DNA from: Chryseobacterium sp. T16E-39
GTDB lineage: Bacteria; Bacteroidota; Bacteroidia; Flavobacteriales; Weeksellaceae
Assembly (NCBI RefSeq): GCF_002216065.1
Contig: NZ_CP022282.1
Location: 1-64,000, forward strand
DNA: 64,000 nt
Reading direction: 5' to 3'
Both the position numbers and the translations under genes were made by a program. This document shows, piece by piece, positions 43,194 through 51,242 of the stretch. Every line of letters starts with the position of its first letter. Within the stretch, counting starts at the first letter, position 1. Under the pieces are notes generated by a model, which worked only from the letters and a program-made list of their open reading frames with translations, had not been told where the DNA came from and ran no database searches.

Positions 43194-44702
43194 ATGCAAG
43201 TAGATACAAGGACTTTAAGCGTTCAGGATTATGATGGATTAGTTGAAACCATGAGGCGTGCTTATCCGCAAATGTCAGAATATGTCTGGTCTAAAAAAAG
43301 CATCGAAAAATTAACGAAGATATTTCCTAAAGGCCAGATCTGTATTACTGTAGATGGTAAACTGGCAGCTGTAGCTTTATCCATAATTGTTAATTATGAT
43401 GAATTTGGAGATGATCATACCTACAGTGATATTACGGGAAATTATACTTTTAATACCCATTCTTCCACAGGAAATGTTCTTTATGGTATTGAGGTTTTTG
43501 TAGATCCTGAATATAGGGAGTTACGGCTGGGAAGAAGATTATACGATGCAAGAAAAGAATTGTGCGAGCAATTGAATCTGAAATCCATTGTTCTTGGTGG
43601 TCGGATTCCCAATTATCACAAATATAGCGATGAATTATCAACAAGAGAATATATTAGAAGGGTAAGGGATAAAGAAATTTATGACCCTGTTTTGTCTTTT
43701 CAGCTATCCAATAATTTCTTACCCATTAAAGTTCTTAAGAAATACCTTCCGGAAGACGAATCTTCAAAGGAAAATGCGGTTCTTCTGCAATGGAATAATA
43801 TCTATTACAGCAAAAATCCCAATACAATGCAGGACAGTATCATTCGACTGGGTCTTGTCCAATGGCAAATGAGACATTTCAAGAATATTGATGCTTTTTA
43901 CGAGCAGGTTGAGTTCTTTGTGAATGTAATGGGTGATTATAAATCAGATTTTGTTCTTTTTCCGGAACTCTTCAATACTCCTTTATTAGCTCCATTTAAT
44001 AAGCTGTCAGAAAGAGATAGTATGATTGAATTGGCTAAGCTTACCGAGCAGATCAAGGTAAGAATTTCAGAACTGGCAATCAGTTACAATGTTAATATTA
44101 TTTCCGGAAGTATGCCTGTTTTTGATTCAGATAATAATGATCTTTATAATGTGAGCTATCTGATGCACCGTGATGGACGGATTGATGAATACCGTAAAAT
44201 ACACATCACACCCAATGAAAGAAAGTATTATGGAATGAAGGGTGGTAATGAGATTAAGGTATTTGACACAGACTGTGGAAAAATTGGACTTGTAATTTGT
44301 TATGATGTGGAATTTCCGGAGCTGCCCCGAATCCTGGCAGATCAGGGGATGAAAATTTTGTTTGTTCCCTATCTGACAGATACACAGAATGCCTATATGA
44401 GAGTGCGCCACTGTGCGGCAGCAAGGGCCATTGAAAATGAATGTTATGTTGCAATAGCAGGATGTGTAGGGAATTTACCCGGAGTAAATAATATGGATAT
44501 CCAGTTCGGTCAGGCGGCTGTATTTACCCCTTCGGATTTTGCCTTTCCATCAAATGCCATAAAGGGAGAAGCTACTCCAAATACAGAAATGACTCTTATT
44601 GTAGACGTAGATTTAAATCTTTTAAAAGATCTCCATTATAACGGTTCCGTGCAGATCCTCAAAGACCGACGAAATGATCTTTATGAGACGTACTTAAAAT
44701 AA
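43194..44702 (+). CDS. GNAT acetyltransferase fused to a nitrilase-family carbon-nitrogen hydrolase
   Basis: The 502-residue protein joins two enzymes. Residues 1-190 form a GNAT domain, with LYGIEVFVDPEYRELRLGRRLYDARKELCEQL carrying the acetyl-CoA loop (R-x-x-R-x-G-R-R-L). Residues 215-500 form a carbon-nitrogen hydrolase with the catalytic triad E258 (VLFPELFNTP), K335 (YRKIHITPNE) and C369 (GLVICYDVEFPEL). Such fusions are known in many bacteria, but the substrate is unclear; acetylation or deamidation of a small amine or amide is plausible. Cytosolic, monocistronic, and ended by a terminator shared with the converging gene. Confidence 0.93.
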   Translation: MQVDTRTLSVQDYDGLVETMRRAYPQMSEYVWSKKSIEKLTKIFPKGQICITVDGKLAAVALSIIVNYDEFGDDHTYSDITGNYTFNTHSSTGNVLYGIEVFVDPEYRELRLGRRLYDARKELCEQLNLKSIVLGGRIPNYHKYSDELSTREYIRRVRDKEIYDPVLSFQLSNNFLPIKVLKKYLPEDESSKENAVLLQWNNIYYSKNPNTMQDSIIRLGLVQWQMRHFKNIDAFYEQVEFFVNVMGDYKSDFVLFPELFNTPLLAPFNKLSERDSMIELAKLTEQIKVRISELAISYNVNIISGSMPVFDSDNNDLYNVSYLMHRDGRIDEYRKIHITPNERKYYGMKGGNEIKVFDTDCGKIGLVICYDVEFPELPRILADQGMKILFVPYLTDTQNAYMRVRHCAAARAIENECYVAIAGCVGNLPGVNNMDIQFGQAAVFTPSDFAFPSNAIKGEATPNTEMTLIVDVDLNLLKDLHYNGSVQILKDRRNDLYETYLK

Positions 44703-44723
44703 ACTTTCTAAAATTAAATATAT

Positions 44724-44749
44724 AAATCCTGTCTTTGAAGACAGGATTT
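44724..44749. terminator. Bidirectional terminator
   Basis: AAATCCTGTCTT (44724-44735) pairs with AAGACAGGATTT (44738-44749) across a TG loop, between converging genes that stop at 44702 and 44765. Confidence 0.8.
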
Positions 44750-44764
44750 TATGTAAGCTATACC

Positions 44765-45382
44765 TTATGAAGGCTGTTTTTGGAATACCAATTTTGACCA
44801 CATTACATTTTCTTTACCTTTTATCAGACTAGGCTGGTTTTCAAGGAACATAAGGGTCTTGAATCCCAATTGTTCGGCATGTCTTATTGTTTTTTCTCCA
44901 TTGGTATCATAAATATGACTTCCCACACCTGCTGGTCCATTTCGGAGAGTTAGCGCAAAAATACCATTGGGAGCTGTAAGACTGGCAATTTTGGATATAG
45001 AAAGATATTGCTCTTCAGGGGCAAGATGATGCCAGATTCCTGATGCTAATACAAAATCAAATAAGATATCAGAATTTTTTAATGTTGTAAGCTCTGGTAA
45101 AGAATCGTCGAGCCATTCAATAGTAGAATCCGGGAACAGTTCTTTTCCTAGTGTTCGGAACTCTTGTAGAGGCTCTACTGCCGTCACAGAATGTCCCATT
45201 TCAGAAAATACAGCAGCATCTCTTCCTATTCCGGCACCAATATCAAGAATAGAACCTGGTTTTTTAGGAATAAATTGAATAAAATCCTGATGGAGCTCAA
45301 AAAAATCGATCGAAAGAGTGGCTTTCGTAAATTTTTCCAGAGCTTCAACATAGCCTCGGGTTCCGTAAATTTCCTTTTTCAC
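44765..45382 (-). CDS. Class I SAM-dependent methyltransferase near the Cys-rich peptide gene
   Basis: 205 residues with motif I SILDIGAGIGRDAAVFSEMG (about 42-61), motif II VTAVEPL (about 64-70) and post-motif FVLASGIWHHLAPEEQ typical of small-molecule or protein methyltransferases with a Methyltransf_25/11 domain. The substrate is unknown. It is encoded 77 nt downstream of the cysteine-rich leader peptide gene on the same strand, with a terminator hairpin in between, so limited read-through could link them. Whether it modifies that peptide is pure speculation. Confidence 0.88.
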   Translation of the reverse strand: MKKEIYGTRGYVEALEKFTKATLSIDFFELHQDFIQFIPKKPGSILDIGAGIGRDAAVFSEMGHSVTAVEPLQEFRTLGKELFPDSTIEWLDDSLPELTTLKNSDILFDFVLASGIWHHLAPEEQYLSISKIASLTAPNGIFALTLRNGPAGVGSHIYDTNGEKTIRHAEQLGFKTLMFLENQPSLIKGKENVMWSKLVFQKQPS

Positions 45383-45412
45383 AATGGGATCCGTATTATT
45401 TTGATACAGAAA

Positions 45413-45432
45413 AGACAGGTTTTCACCTGTCT
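45413..45432 (-). terminator. Terminator after the Cys-rich peptide gene
   Basis: On the minus strand AGACAGGT-GAAA-ACCTGTCT, a perfect 8-bp stem with a GNRA-type loop, followed by TTTC. It lies 28 nt after the peptide stop and 30 nt before the methyltransferase start. Confidence 0.7.
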
Positions 45433-45459
45433 CTCTTTATACTGTTATCCTTTGTTGGA

Positions 45460-45624
45460 TTATGCTAACTGTGGACAAACCACAGCAGGGCAGATCAATC
45501 TTGGACATCTTGGTCTTCCGTCAGTAGGGCAACATTGATTTGAGCATCCTACAATGATAATTCCAGCTCCTGAAACTGTTCTCAATTCTTCTCTAGATAG
45601 TTTTTTGATAGGTAAATTTTTCAT
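45460..45624 (-). CDS. Cysteine-rich RiPP/bacteriocin-like precursor peptide with double-glycine-type leader
   Basis: A 54-residue frame too short for most gene callers. It starts MKNLPIKKLSREELRTVSGA, a leader of the bacteriocin class (MKxLKKLSREELKxVxGG/GA) known in chryseobacteria and other Bacteroidetes; a cut is expected after the GA at 19-20. The core of about 34 residues begins GIIIVGCSNQCC and has six cysteines (27, 31, 32, 40, 45, 50), four of them in CP pairs, and ends CPQLA. No C39 peptidase, ABC exporter or cyclodehydratase lies in the window, so processing would be in trans. A promoter-like TTG-N18-TATCTTTA lies upstream and a terminator downstream. The mature product and its job (bacteriocin, signal or metal binding) are unknown. 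Confidence 0.8.
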   Translation of the reverse strand: MKNLPIKKLSREELRTVSGAGIIIVGCSNQCCPTDGRPRCPRLICPAVVCPQLA

Positions 45625-45664
45625 TTTGTAATATTTTACAGGTTAGTAATAATTTTGTACCCTA

Positions 45665-45693
45665 TAAAGATAAAAAAAACTAATAAATAACAA
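45665..45693 (-). promoter_or_regulatory. Promoter candidate of the Cys-rich peptide gene
   Basis: Minus strand TTG (45693-45691), 18 nt, TATCTTTA (45672-45665), one base off the -7 consensus TAnnTTTG, 40 nt before the ATG. Confidence 0.5.
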
Positions 45694-45781
45694 TAAATAT
45701 GAAATTTTTTCTTCGCTCCCTATTTTAAATAATGCATAGGAACAGTTTTTGGAGTAATTTGCAATCATTATCTATAACAAC

Positions 45782-47431
45782 ATGTTTGATAAACAACAAC
45801 GAAAACTGAAAAGATCCGCCAGACTGATCTCCGTATTAAGTAAATATGGATTTAAAGATATGCTGGCAAGAATGAATGGAGGGAATAAGCAAGAAGAGGA
45901 TTCTGGAAATTCCGATGAAATTATATCAAAAGGGACAGTTTATGAAAGGATCAGATTGGTTTTGGAAGAATTGGGCCCCACATTTGTAAAATTAGGTCAG
46001 ACATTCAGCAACAGAGAAGATTTACTTCCACCAGAACTAATTCAGGAATTACAGAAGCTACAGGATAAAGTGGATACAGTCGAGATGAACGTCACTGAAA
46101 TTCTGGAAAATGAATTTAATATTTCCACTAAAGATCATTTTCAGGAAATTCAGGTACAGCCTTTAGCCACTGCTTCTATTGCTCAGGTGTACAAAGCTAC
46201 CCTGCTTGATGGAACAGAAGTGATTCTGAAAATAAAAAAGGCAGATGTACAAACGGTTATAGAGGATGACTTGCTTTTAATAAAAGATCTTGAAAAAATT
46301 GTTTCTTCGTATTCTGAAATAGGAGAGAAGCTTAATTTAAAACAGGCAATCTCCACTTTTGAAAAATCTTTGCTCGAAGAAGTTTCGCTGATCAATGAAA
46401 AGGATAATATTTTACAATTTGCCCGGAACTTTAAAAATAGTAAAGAAACCTATGTTCCGAAAGTCTATGAAGAATTCTCCAACAATAATGTTCTTTGTAT
46501 GGAGTTTATTGATGGGATCAAGGTAATAGACAAAGCTCAGCTTTTGGCCCATAATATTGATCCGGTAAAAATTTCTGAAGTAGGATTGAGATTATTTGTT
46601 TCGCAGATATTGGACTATGGTTTTTTTCATGCGGATCCACACGCAGGAAATATTTTGGTGAAAAAGGACGGAAAGGTTGTTTTCATAGATTTTGGAGCCG
46701 TAGGACAAATTCAGCCTAATGACAAGGAGATTCTTGAAAATCTTATTGTGAGCTTTGTTGCTAAAAACTCACACAAAATAGTCAGATACCTGAAGAAAAT
46801 GGCTATTAGCTATGAGATTCCGGATGAAAGGAGATTTGAAAATGATGTGAATGACATTCTGAACTTTGTTCACAGTTCTTCATTACAGGAGATCAATGTC
46901 CAGGTGATGATCAATAAAATGAAAGATATTCTTAAAGATAACCGACTGCATATGCCGGATTATTTTTATCTGTTATTTAAAGGAATCAGTCTCATAGAAG
47001 GAGTAGGAAGGACAATTAATCCTGATCTCGATATTGTAAAAAGTCTTAGCCCGTACACAAAAAAAATATTTGCTAAAAAAATTAGCCCGAAGAATATTTT
47101 AAAGACAGGAATGGATAAAATGATGAATTTTACAGATAATGTTGATGAAATTCCCAAGGAACTTCGTTCTGTCTTACAGAAACTGGATGAAAATAAATTT
47201 ACTATTTCCAGTGAAATTAAAAATATCGACAAGACCAATCAGATTATCAAATCGAGTGCTATTAATATGATATTAGCTTTAATTCTCGGTGCAAATATGA
47301 TTGCGACAGCCATTGTTTTTGTTTCAGAGGCTCCGCCCCGAATAGGAGAAATGTCGTTAATCGCTGTTTTAGGTTTTATCTTTTCAGTGATATTGGTTGT
47401 GATCATTTTGCTTAGAATAACAAGGAAATAA
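45782..47431 (+). CDS. ABC1/AarF/UbiB-family atypical kinase
   Basis: 549 residues. GPTFVKLGQTFSNREDLLPPELIQELQKLQDKV contains the KxGQ motif that defines the UbiB family; ATASIAQVYKATLLDG is the A-rich nucleotide loop. FFHADPHAGNILV and KVVFIDFGAVG give the catalytic Asp and DFG-like metal site. Two C-terminal transmembrane helices (about 495-545) end the protein. Members support ubiquinone or menaquinone synthesis or lipid handling at the membrane as ATPases. No quinone genes lie nearby, so its partner is unknown. It stands divergent from the Cys-rich peptide gene. Confidence 0.94.
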   Translation: MFDKQQRKLKRSARLISVLSKYGFKDMLARMNGGNKQEEDSGNSDEIISKGTVYERIRLVLEELGPTFVKLGQTFSNREDLLPPELIQELQKLQDKVDTVEMNVTEILENEFNISTKDHFQEIQVQPLATASIAQVYKATLLDGTEVILKIKKADVQTVIEDDLLLIKDLEKIVSSYSEIGEKLNLKQAISTFEKSLLEEVSLINEKDNILQFARNFKNSKETYVPKVYEEFSNNNVLCMEFIDGIKVIDKAQLLAHNIDPVKISEVGLRLFVSQILDYGFFHADPHAGNILVKKDGKVVFIDFGAVGQIQPNDKEILENLIVSFVAKNSHKIVRYLKKMAISYEIPDERRFENDVNDILNFVHSSSLQEINVQVMINKMKDILKDNRLHMPDYFYLLFKGISLIEGVGRTINPDLDIVKSLSPYTKKIFAKKISPKNILKTGMDKMMNFTDNVDEIPKELRSVLQKLDENKFTISSEIKNIDKTNQIIKSSAINMILALILGANMIATAIVFVSEAPPRIGEMSLIAVLGFIFSVILVVIILLRITRK

Positions 47432-47478
47432 TCCTTTAGGAGAAGAAGTATTTAAATAAAAAATAAAAAAATAACCGG

Positions 47479-47988
47479 ATGAAATTACTGATCTTACTTG
47501 CGATGACGCTTTACAGTTCTTTTTTATTAGCCCAGGAAACCAATACTAAGGGGATACAGGGTGACTACGATGGAAATGGGACAAAAGAATATGCCTATAT
47601 TAAAATAAATGATTGTACAGAGGAATGTGACGGAAAATGTGAAACCGTGGTTTATTTTAGTGATAAGAATATAAAGTCTTTCACAGTTTCACAAGCCAAT
47701 GGGGTAGAATTATATAATCTTGGCGATCTGAATGGGGATGGAAAAGACGATATAGGAACGTATACGCTTTGGTGTACAAGTTGTTGGGCTCCATTTAGTA
47801 CTTATACCTATAATAAAACGGGTTGGAAAGCTTTGGTGAAACCGATTACTACTCATTGTTCACAATGGGAAGCGGATAAATTCCCAATTAAAAAAGACCC
47901 TAAAAAGAAGGGGAATGTTATTATTACTTCCAGCGAATGGAAAGATGATGATATTAAGATTGTGACTAAAAGCGTTAAAGTGAATTGA
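47479..47988 (+). CDS. Secreted FG-GAP/VCBS-like protein
   Basis: 169 residues with a signal peptide (MKLLILLAMTLYSSFLLAQ). Two calcium-binding-like loops, GDYDGNGTKEYAYI (about 28-41) and GDLNGDGKDDIGTY (about 82-95), follow the D-x-D/N-x-D-G pattern of FG-GAP/VCBS repeats. Five cysteines lie in CTEECDGKCE and WCTSCW, with one more near the C-terminus. No enzymatic motif is seen; it may bind calcium at the cell surface or in the periplasm. It starts 48 nt after the UbiB gene. Confidence 0.75.
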   Translation: MKLLILLAMTLYSSFLLAQETNTKGIQGDYDGNGTKEYAYIKINDCTEECDGKCETVVYFSDKNIKSFTVSQANGVELYNLGDLNGDGKDDIGTYTLWCTSCWAPFSTYTYNKTGWKALVKPITTHCSQWEADKFPIKKDPKKKGNVIITSSEWKDDDIKIVTKSVKVN

Positions 47989-48021
47989 AAATTGAAAGTG
48001 GAAAGTGGAAAATTGAAAGTT
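47984..48021. repeat. AATTGAAAGTGGAAA-type filler repeat
   Basis: Repeated AATTGAAAGTGGAAAGTGG words behind the FG-GAP gene. Bases 48004-48020 equal the reverse complement of 8218-8234. Confidence 0.6.
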
Positions 48022-48034
48022 ATGAATTATTTTT

Positions 48035-48108
48035 GCTAGAAGCTAGAAGCTAGAAGCTAGAAGCTAGAAGCTAGAAGCTAGAAGCTAGAAGCTAGAAGCT
48101 AGAAGCTA
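48035..48108. repeat. Tandem heptamer (GCTAGAA), about 10.5 copies
   Basis: Seventy-four bases are a perfect tandem array of GCTAGAA, between a secreted protein gene and the DEAD-box helicase gene, ending 36 bp before the helicase -7 box. There is no error in the array, so it is either young or kept homogeneous by slippage. Copy number is likely to vary between strains. Confidence 0.97.
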
Positions 48109-48143
48109 TTCAACTATCATTTCCCATTATACATATTAATACC

Positions 48144-48151
48144 TATCTTTG
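48144..48151 (+). promoter_or_regulatory. -7 box of the DEAD-box helicase gene, leaderless type
   Basis: TATCTTTG, then 4 nt (CAAA), then the ATG at 48156. The spacing equals that at 4797 and 57506 and predicts a leaderless transcript. No -33 TTG is seen at the usual distance. Confidence 0.6.
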
Positions 48152-48155
48152 CAAA

Positions 48156-49508
48156 ATGGAAAAACTCACTTTTGCAGATTTTGGCCTGCCGGTTAAAATT
48201 CTTGATGTTTTAGCGGATTTAGAATTATTCGAACCTACACCTATTCAGGAAAAGAGCATCAGTCCGATACTTTCCGGAAGGGATGTAATGGGGATTGCTC
48301 AAACCGGAACAGGGAAAACGCTTGCTTATCTTTTGCCGGTTCTTAAGACCTGGAAATATAATAAAACAGGAAACCCAACAGTTTTAGTGCTGGTACCTAC
48401 AAGAGAATTGGTGGTTCAGGTAACAGAAATTCTTGAAAAACTAACAGAAAATCTTACTGCAAGAGTTATAGGAATCTATGGTGGGAAGAATATTAATACA
48501 CAAAAGCTTTTATTTAATGACGGTTGTGATATTTTAGTGGGAACTCCGGGAAGGGTAATGGATTTGGCTATTGATAATGCAATTTCTCTGAGAGAGGTCC
48601 AGAAACTGATTATTGATGAGTTTGATGAAATGCTTAATTTAGGATTTAGACCGCAATTAACACATATTTTTGAAATGATGAAGGAGAAAAGACAAAACAT
48701 TCTTTTCTCTGCAACAATGACGGAAGCTGTAGATGAAATGCTGGATCAGTATTTTGCACATCCAATTGAAATTTCATTGGCAAAATCTGGAACTCCACTT
48801 GAAAAAATAGAGCAGACTGGCTATAAAGTTGAAAACTTCAATACAAAGATCAATTTGCTCGAGCATTTATTAAAAAGCGAGGCAGATATGTCTAAAGTGT
48901 TGATTTTTACTAATAATAAAAAGAATGCAGATTTACTGTTTGCTAAGATTGATGAGTTATTTCCAGAGCAGTTTGACGTTATCCACTCAAATAAATCTCA
49001 GAACTACAGATTGAAAGCAATGAAGCGTTTTGAGAATGAAGAGATCAGAGGATTGATAACAACAGATGTCATGGCAAGGGGATTGGATATTTCGAATATC
49101 ACACACGTGATCAACTTTGAAACTCCTGAAGTGCCGGAACAATATATTCATAGAATTGGTAGAACCGGTAGAGCAGATAAAGATGGTAAAGCCATTACTT
49201 TTGTGACTAAAAAAGAAGAATCTTTGGTATTGGATATTGAACTCTTAATGGACAAAGATTTGAAATTTATTGATTTCCCTGAAGAAGTAAAAATAAATCC
49301 TAAAAAGATCGCTTCTGAGGAAGATCAGGTTGTCATGAAAAACCCGGCACAGGTAAAGTTATATGATGGTGGCGGAGCTTTCCACGAGAAAAAAGATAAG
49401 AATAAAAAAGAAAACTGGGGTGGACCTTCCAAAAGAAAAGCACCAAAGAAATTTGGAGCTAACAGGGCACAACAGAAGGCGATTTCAAAATCGAAAAGAA
49501 AGAAATAA
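48156..49508 (+). CDS. DEAD-box ATP-dependent RNA helicase
   Basis: 450 residues with every motif of the family: Q motif region (FADFGLP...PTPIQEKSI), AQTGTGKT, VPTRELVVQV, IYGGKN, VGTPGRVMD, IIDEFDEML (a DEFD variant of DEAD), LFSATM, VLIFTNNKKNADLL, TTDVMARGLDI and YIHRIGRTGRADK. The C-terminal tail is very basic (GPSKRKAPKKFGANRAQQKAISKSKRKK) and should aid RNA binding. Role is in rRNA processing or RNA turnover, probably cold-related as in relatives. It has a leaderless-type promoter just downstream of the heptamer array. Confidence 0.96.
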   Translation: MEKLTFADFGLPVKILDVLADLELFEPTPIQEKSISPILSGRDVMGIAQTGTGKTLAYLLPVLKTWKYNKTGNPTVLVLVPTRELVVQVTEILEKLTENLTARVIGIYGGKNINTQKLLFNDGCDILVGTPGRVMDLAIDNAISLREVQKLIIDEFDEMLNLGFRPQLTHIFEMMKEKRQNILFSATMTEAVDEMLDQYFAHPIEISLAKSGTPLEKIEQTGYKVENFNTKINLLEHLLKSEADMSKVLIFTNNKKNADLLFAKIDELFPEQFDVIHSNKSQNYRLKAMKRFENEEIRGLITTDVMARGLDISNITHVINFETPEVPEQYIHRIGRTGRADKDGKAITFVTKKEESLVLDIELLMDKDLKFIDFPEEVKINPKKIASEEDQVVMKNPAQVKLYDGGGAFHEKKDKNKKENWGGPSKRKAPKKFGANRAQQKAISKSKRKK

Positions 49509-49510
49509 TA

Positions 49511-49540
49511 AAAAAGAAGCTCTATAAGAGCTTCTTTTTT
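49511..49540. terminator. Bidirectional terminator
   Basis: GAAGCTCT (49516-49523) pairs with AGAGCTTC (49527-49534) across ATA, with A5 before and T6 after. It is shared by the helicase and the converging TPR gene. Confidence 0.85.
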
Positions 49541-50508
49541 TATAGTTGCATATTGTTCTTTTGAAGAATTTCTTTAAATTTTTCAATCTTCCCTTTTTCT
49601 TTCATACTTTTATAAATTGCTGACATCATGGCTTCAGCATCACTCCTATAGGGCGATTTTTGATCACTATAAATCCGGTAAGCTTTACAGATATAATCTA
49701 ATGCTTTTTCTTCATCTTTAATACCTGAAAAATAAATCTGCCCCATCCCGTAATATACTTCCGGATCTCCAGGATATATTTTGTCTAAATCTAAATATGC
49801 ATCAATTGCTTTTTGAAAATCTTTTTTGTAGATATAAACGAGTGGAATGTTTTGTAACGGCATTTTTCCTTTAGGATCTATTTCAAGAGATTTTTTGTAA
49901 GCAAAAATAGCTTTGTCATATTCATTTATCCTTCTATAATTGATCCCTAAATTATCCCAGGCGTACTTAAATTTTGGATCTTTTTCTACGGTTTTCTCGT
50001 AGTTTATGATAGCTTCTTTCCAGTCTTCCTTCTGTGAAGCTTGTAATCCCTTATTATAGAATTCTAATGCAATAGGATCTTTTGAAAGTTCATCATTTTT
50101 AGTTTCTGATACCTTAGTTGCATATTTTACACTCTCACAATTCCTCATTAGATAGCTCTCTAATTCATTATAGCTATCGATATATTGCTGAGATTTTTTG
50201 TTCGTGTTAAAGGTTAGATTGATTTGTTTTTTACCATCGACTTCAGGCGCATTTTTTTGTAAAGTTTCGACGCTTCCTAGAAGTGATCCCATTTGTAAAG
50301 CACCTGCCTGCTTATCAATACAATCATTAATATCCTTTAAAATGTCTTTTTTATCCCGATTTAATAGAGTGATTGAATCAGTACATTTACAGGCATTGTC
50401 GGAAAGCTCTTGAATAAGTTTCTTCTTATCAAAATCTTTATCTTTTTGTCCAAACGCCCATGAACAAATGAAAAAAAGAATTAAAATGGTTACTGTTTTT
50501 TTTATCAT
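49540..50508 (-). CDS. Secreted tetratricopeptide repeat protein
   Basis: 322 residues with a signal peptide (MIKKTVTILILFFICSWAFGQ). An N-terminal Cys-containing region of about 110 residues (DNACKCTDSITLLNRDKKDILKDINDCIDKQAG) is followed by at least four TPRs: PIALEFYNKGLQASQKEDWKEAIINYEKTVEKDP, FKYAWDNLGINYRRINEYDKAIFAYKKSLEIDP, and two more. TPRs mediate protein contacts; the partner is unknown. Its start lies 7 nt after the stop of the SGNH hydrolase gene at 50516-51172, so the two are cotranscribed. Confidence 0.88.
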   Translation of the reverse strand: MIKKTVTILILFFICSWAFGQKDKDFDKKKLIQELSDNACKCTDSITLLNRDKKDILKDINDCIDKQAGALQMGSLLGSVETLQKNAPEVDGKKQINLTFNTNKKSQQYIDSYNELESYLMRNCESVKYATKVSETKNDELSKDPIALEFYNKGLQASQKEDWKEAIINYEKTVEKDPKFKYAWDNLGINYRRINEYDKAIFAYKKSLEIDPKGKMPLQNIPLVYIYKKDFQKAIDAYLDLDKIYPGDPEVYYGMGQIYFSGIKDEEKALDYICKAYRIYSDQKSPYRSDAEAMMSAIYKSMKEKGKIEKFKEILQKNNMQL

Positions 50509-50515
50509 CTTTAAA

Positions 50516-51172
50516 TTATTTCATATAAGGTCTTATAACATCCGCCCATATCTTATTTCCTTCGGGAGTAAGATGTAGCATATCTTCCAGAAAAAGATCC
50601 CTTCTTACATTACCATTGGCATCTTCCATTGCTTTTGTAATATCAATATATTCCGAGTTTTTCTGTTTTTTTATAAAAGCCTTAATCTCAGTGTTTGTTT
50701 CTTTCATTTGCTGCCACAGGATTTCTCTGCTTGGCGAAAATTTTATGGAAATATAATCAACCTCTATATTAGGAAATCTTTTCCGAATTTTTCTGTAAAA
50801 TGTTTTAAAGCGTTCAACTACAACTTCAGCCTTTAACTGATGATCATCCGCAAAATCATTGTCTCCACAATAAATAATAATTTGTTTTGGCTGGTAAGGA
50901 GCAAGCAGATCATCAGCAAACTCATTAAGATCTGTTAATCTTGAGCCGCCAAATCCACGGTTTATGAGCGTTTTATCGGGAAAATAACTGGCTATATCTG
51001 TCCATCTTGTAAAAGATGAACTTCCGATTAAAAGGATGGCATCTTTTGGAGGAGGTGTTTCCTTATCTAATTTTTTAAAATTTTGTATGTCCTGCCAGAA
51101 CATTGATTTTTTTTCCTGTGAAAAGAAAATGGCAAATGACAGCAATAAAAATGCTGATAGAATCTTCTTCAT
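50516..51172 (-). CDS. Secreted SGNH/GDSL-family hydrolase
   Basis: 218 residues with a signal peptide (to about 19, AIFFSQ). AILLIGSSSFTRWTDIASYFPD is block I with the nucleophile Ser, NRGFGGSRLTDL is block II (Gly), IIIYCGDNDFADDHQ is block III (the G.ND motif) and DMLHLTPEGNKIWADVIRPYMK is block V with catalytic Asp and His. It acts as an esterase or acetylesterase in the periplasm; the substrate is unknown. The gene is the first of a two-gene minus-strand unit with the TPR protein. Confidence 0.93.
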   Translation of the reverse strand: MKKILSAFLLLSFAIFFSQEKKSMFWQDIQNFKKLDKETPPPKDAILLIGSSSFTRWTDIASYFPDKTLINRGFGGSRLTDLNEFADDLLAPYQPKQIIIYCGDNDFADDHQLKAEVVVERFKTFYRKIRKRFPNIEVDYISIKFSPSREILWQQMKETNTEIKAFIKKQKNSEYIDITKAMEDANGNVRRDLFLEDMLHLTPEGNKIWADVIRPYMK

Positions 51173-51208
51173 TTTTTTAATAATTTTTAGTTATTGAAAA
51201 CCCGTCTC

Positions 51209-51236
51209 AAAAAAAACTCCCGAATTTTTCGGGAGT
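51209..51236 (-). terminator. Terminator of the lipocalin-like gene
   Basis: On the minus strand ACTCCCGAA-AAA-TTCGGGAGT (perfect 9-bp stem) is followed by a T7 run. It lies 6 nt after the stop at 51243. Confidence 0.85.
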
Positions 51237-51242
51237 ATGGTT

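Noticed and set aside
45191-45538. Plus-strand frame of 115 codons opposite the methyltransferase and Cys-rich peptide genes
   Set aside because: It is antisense to two supported genes, contains no motif and crosses a terminator.
48035-48108. Regular repeats considered as a CRISPR array
   Set aside because: The unit is only 7 bp with no spacers and no cas genes are present.
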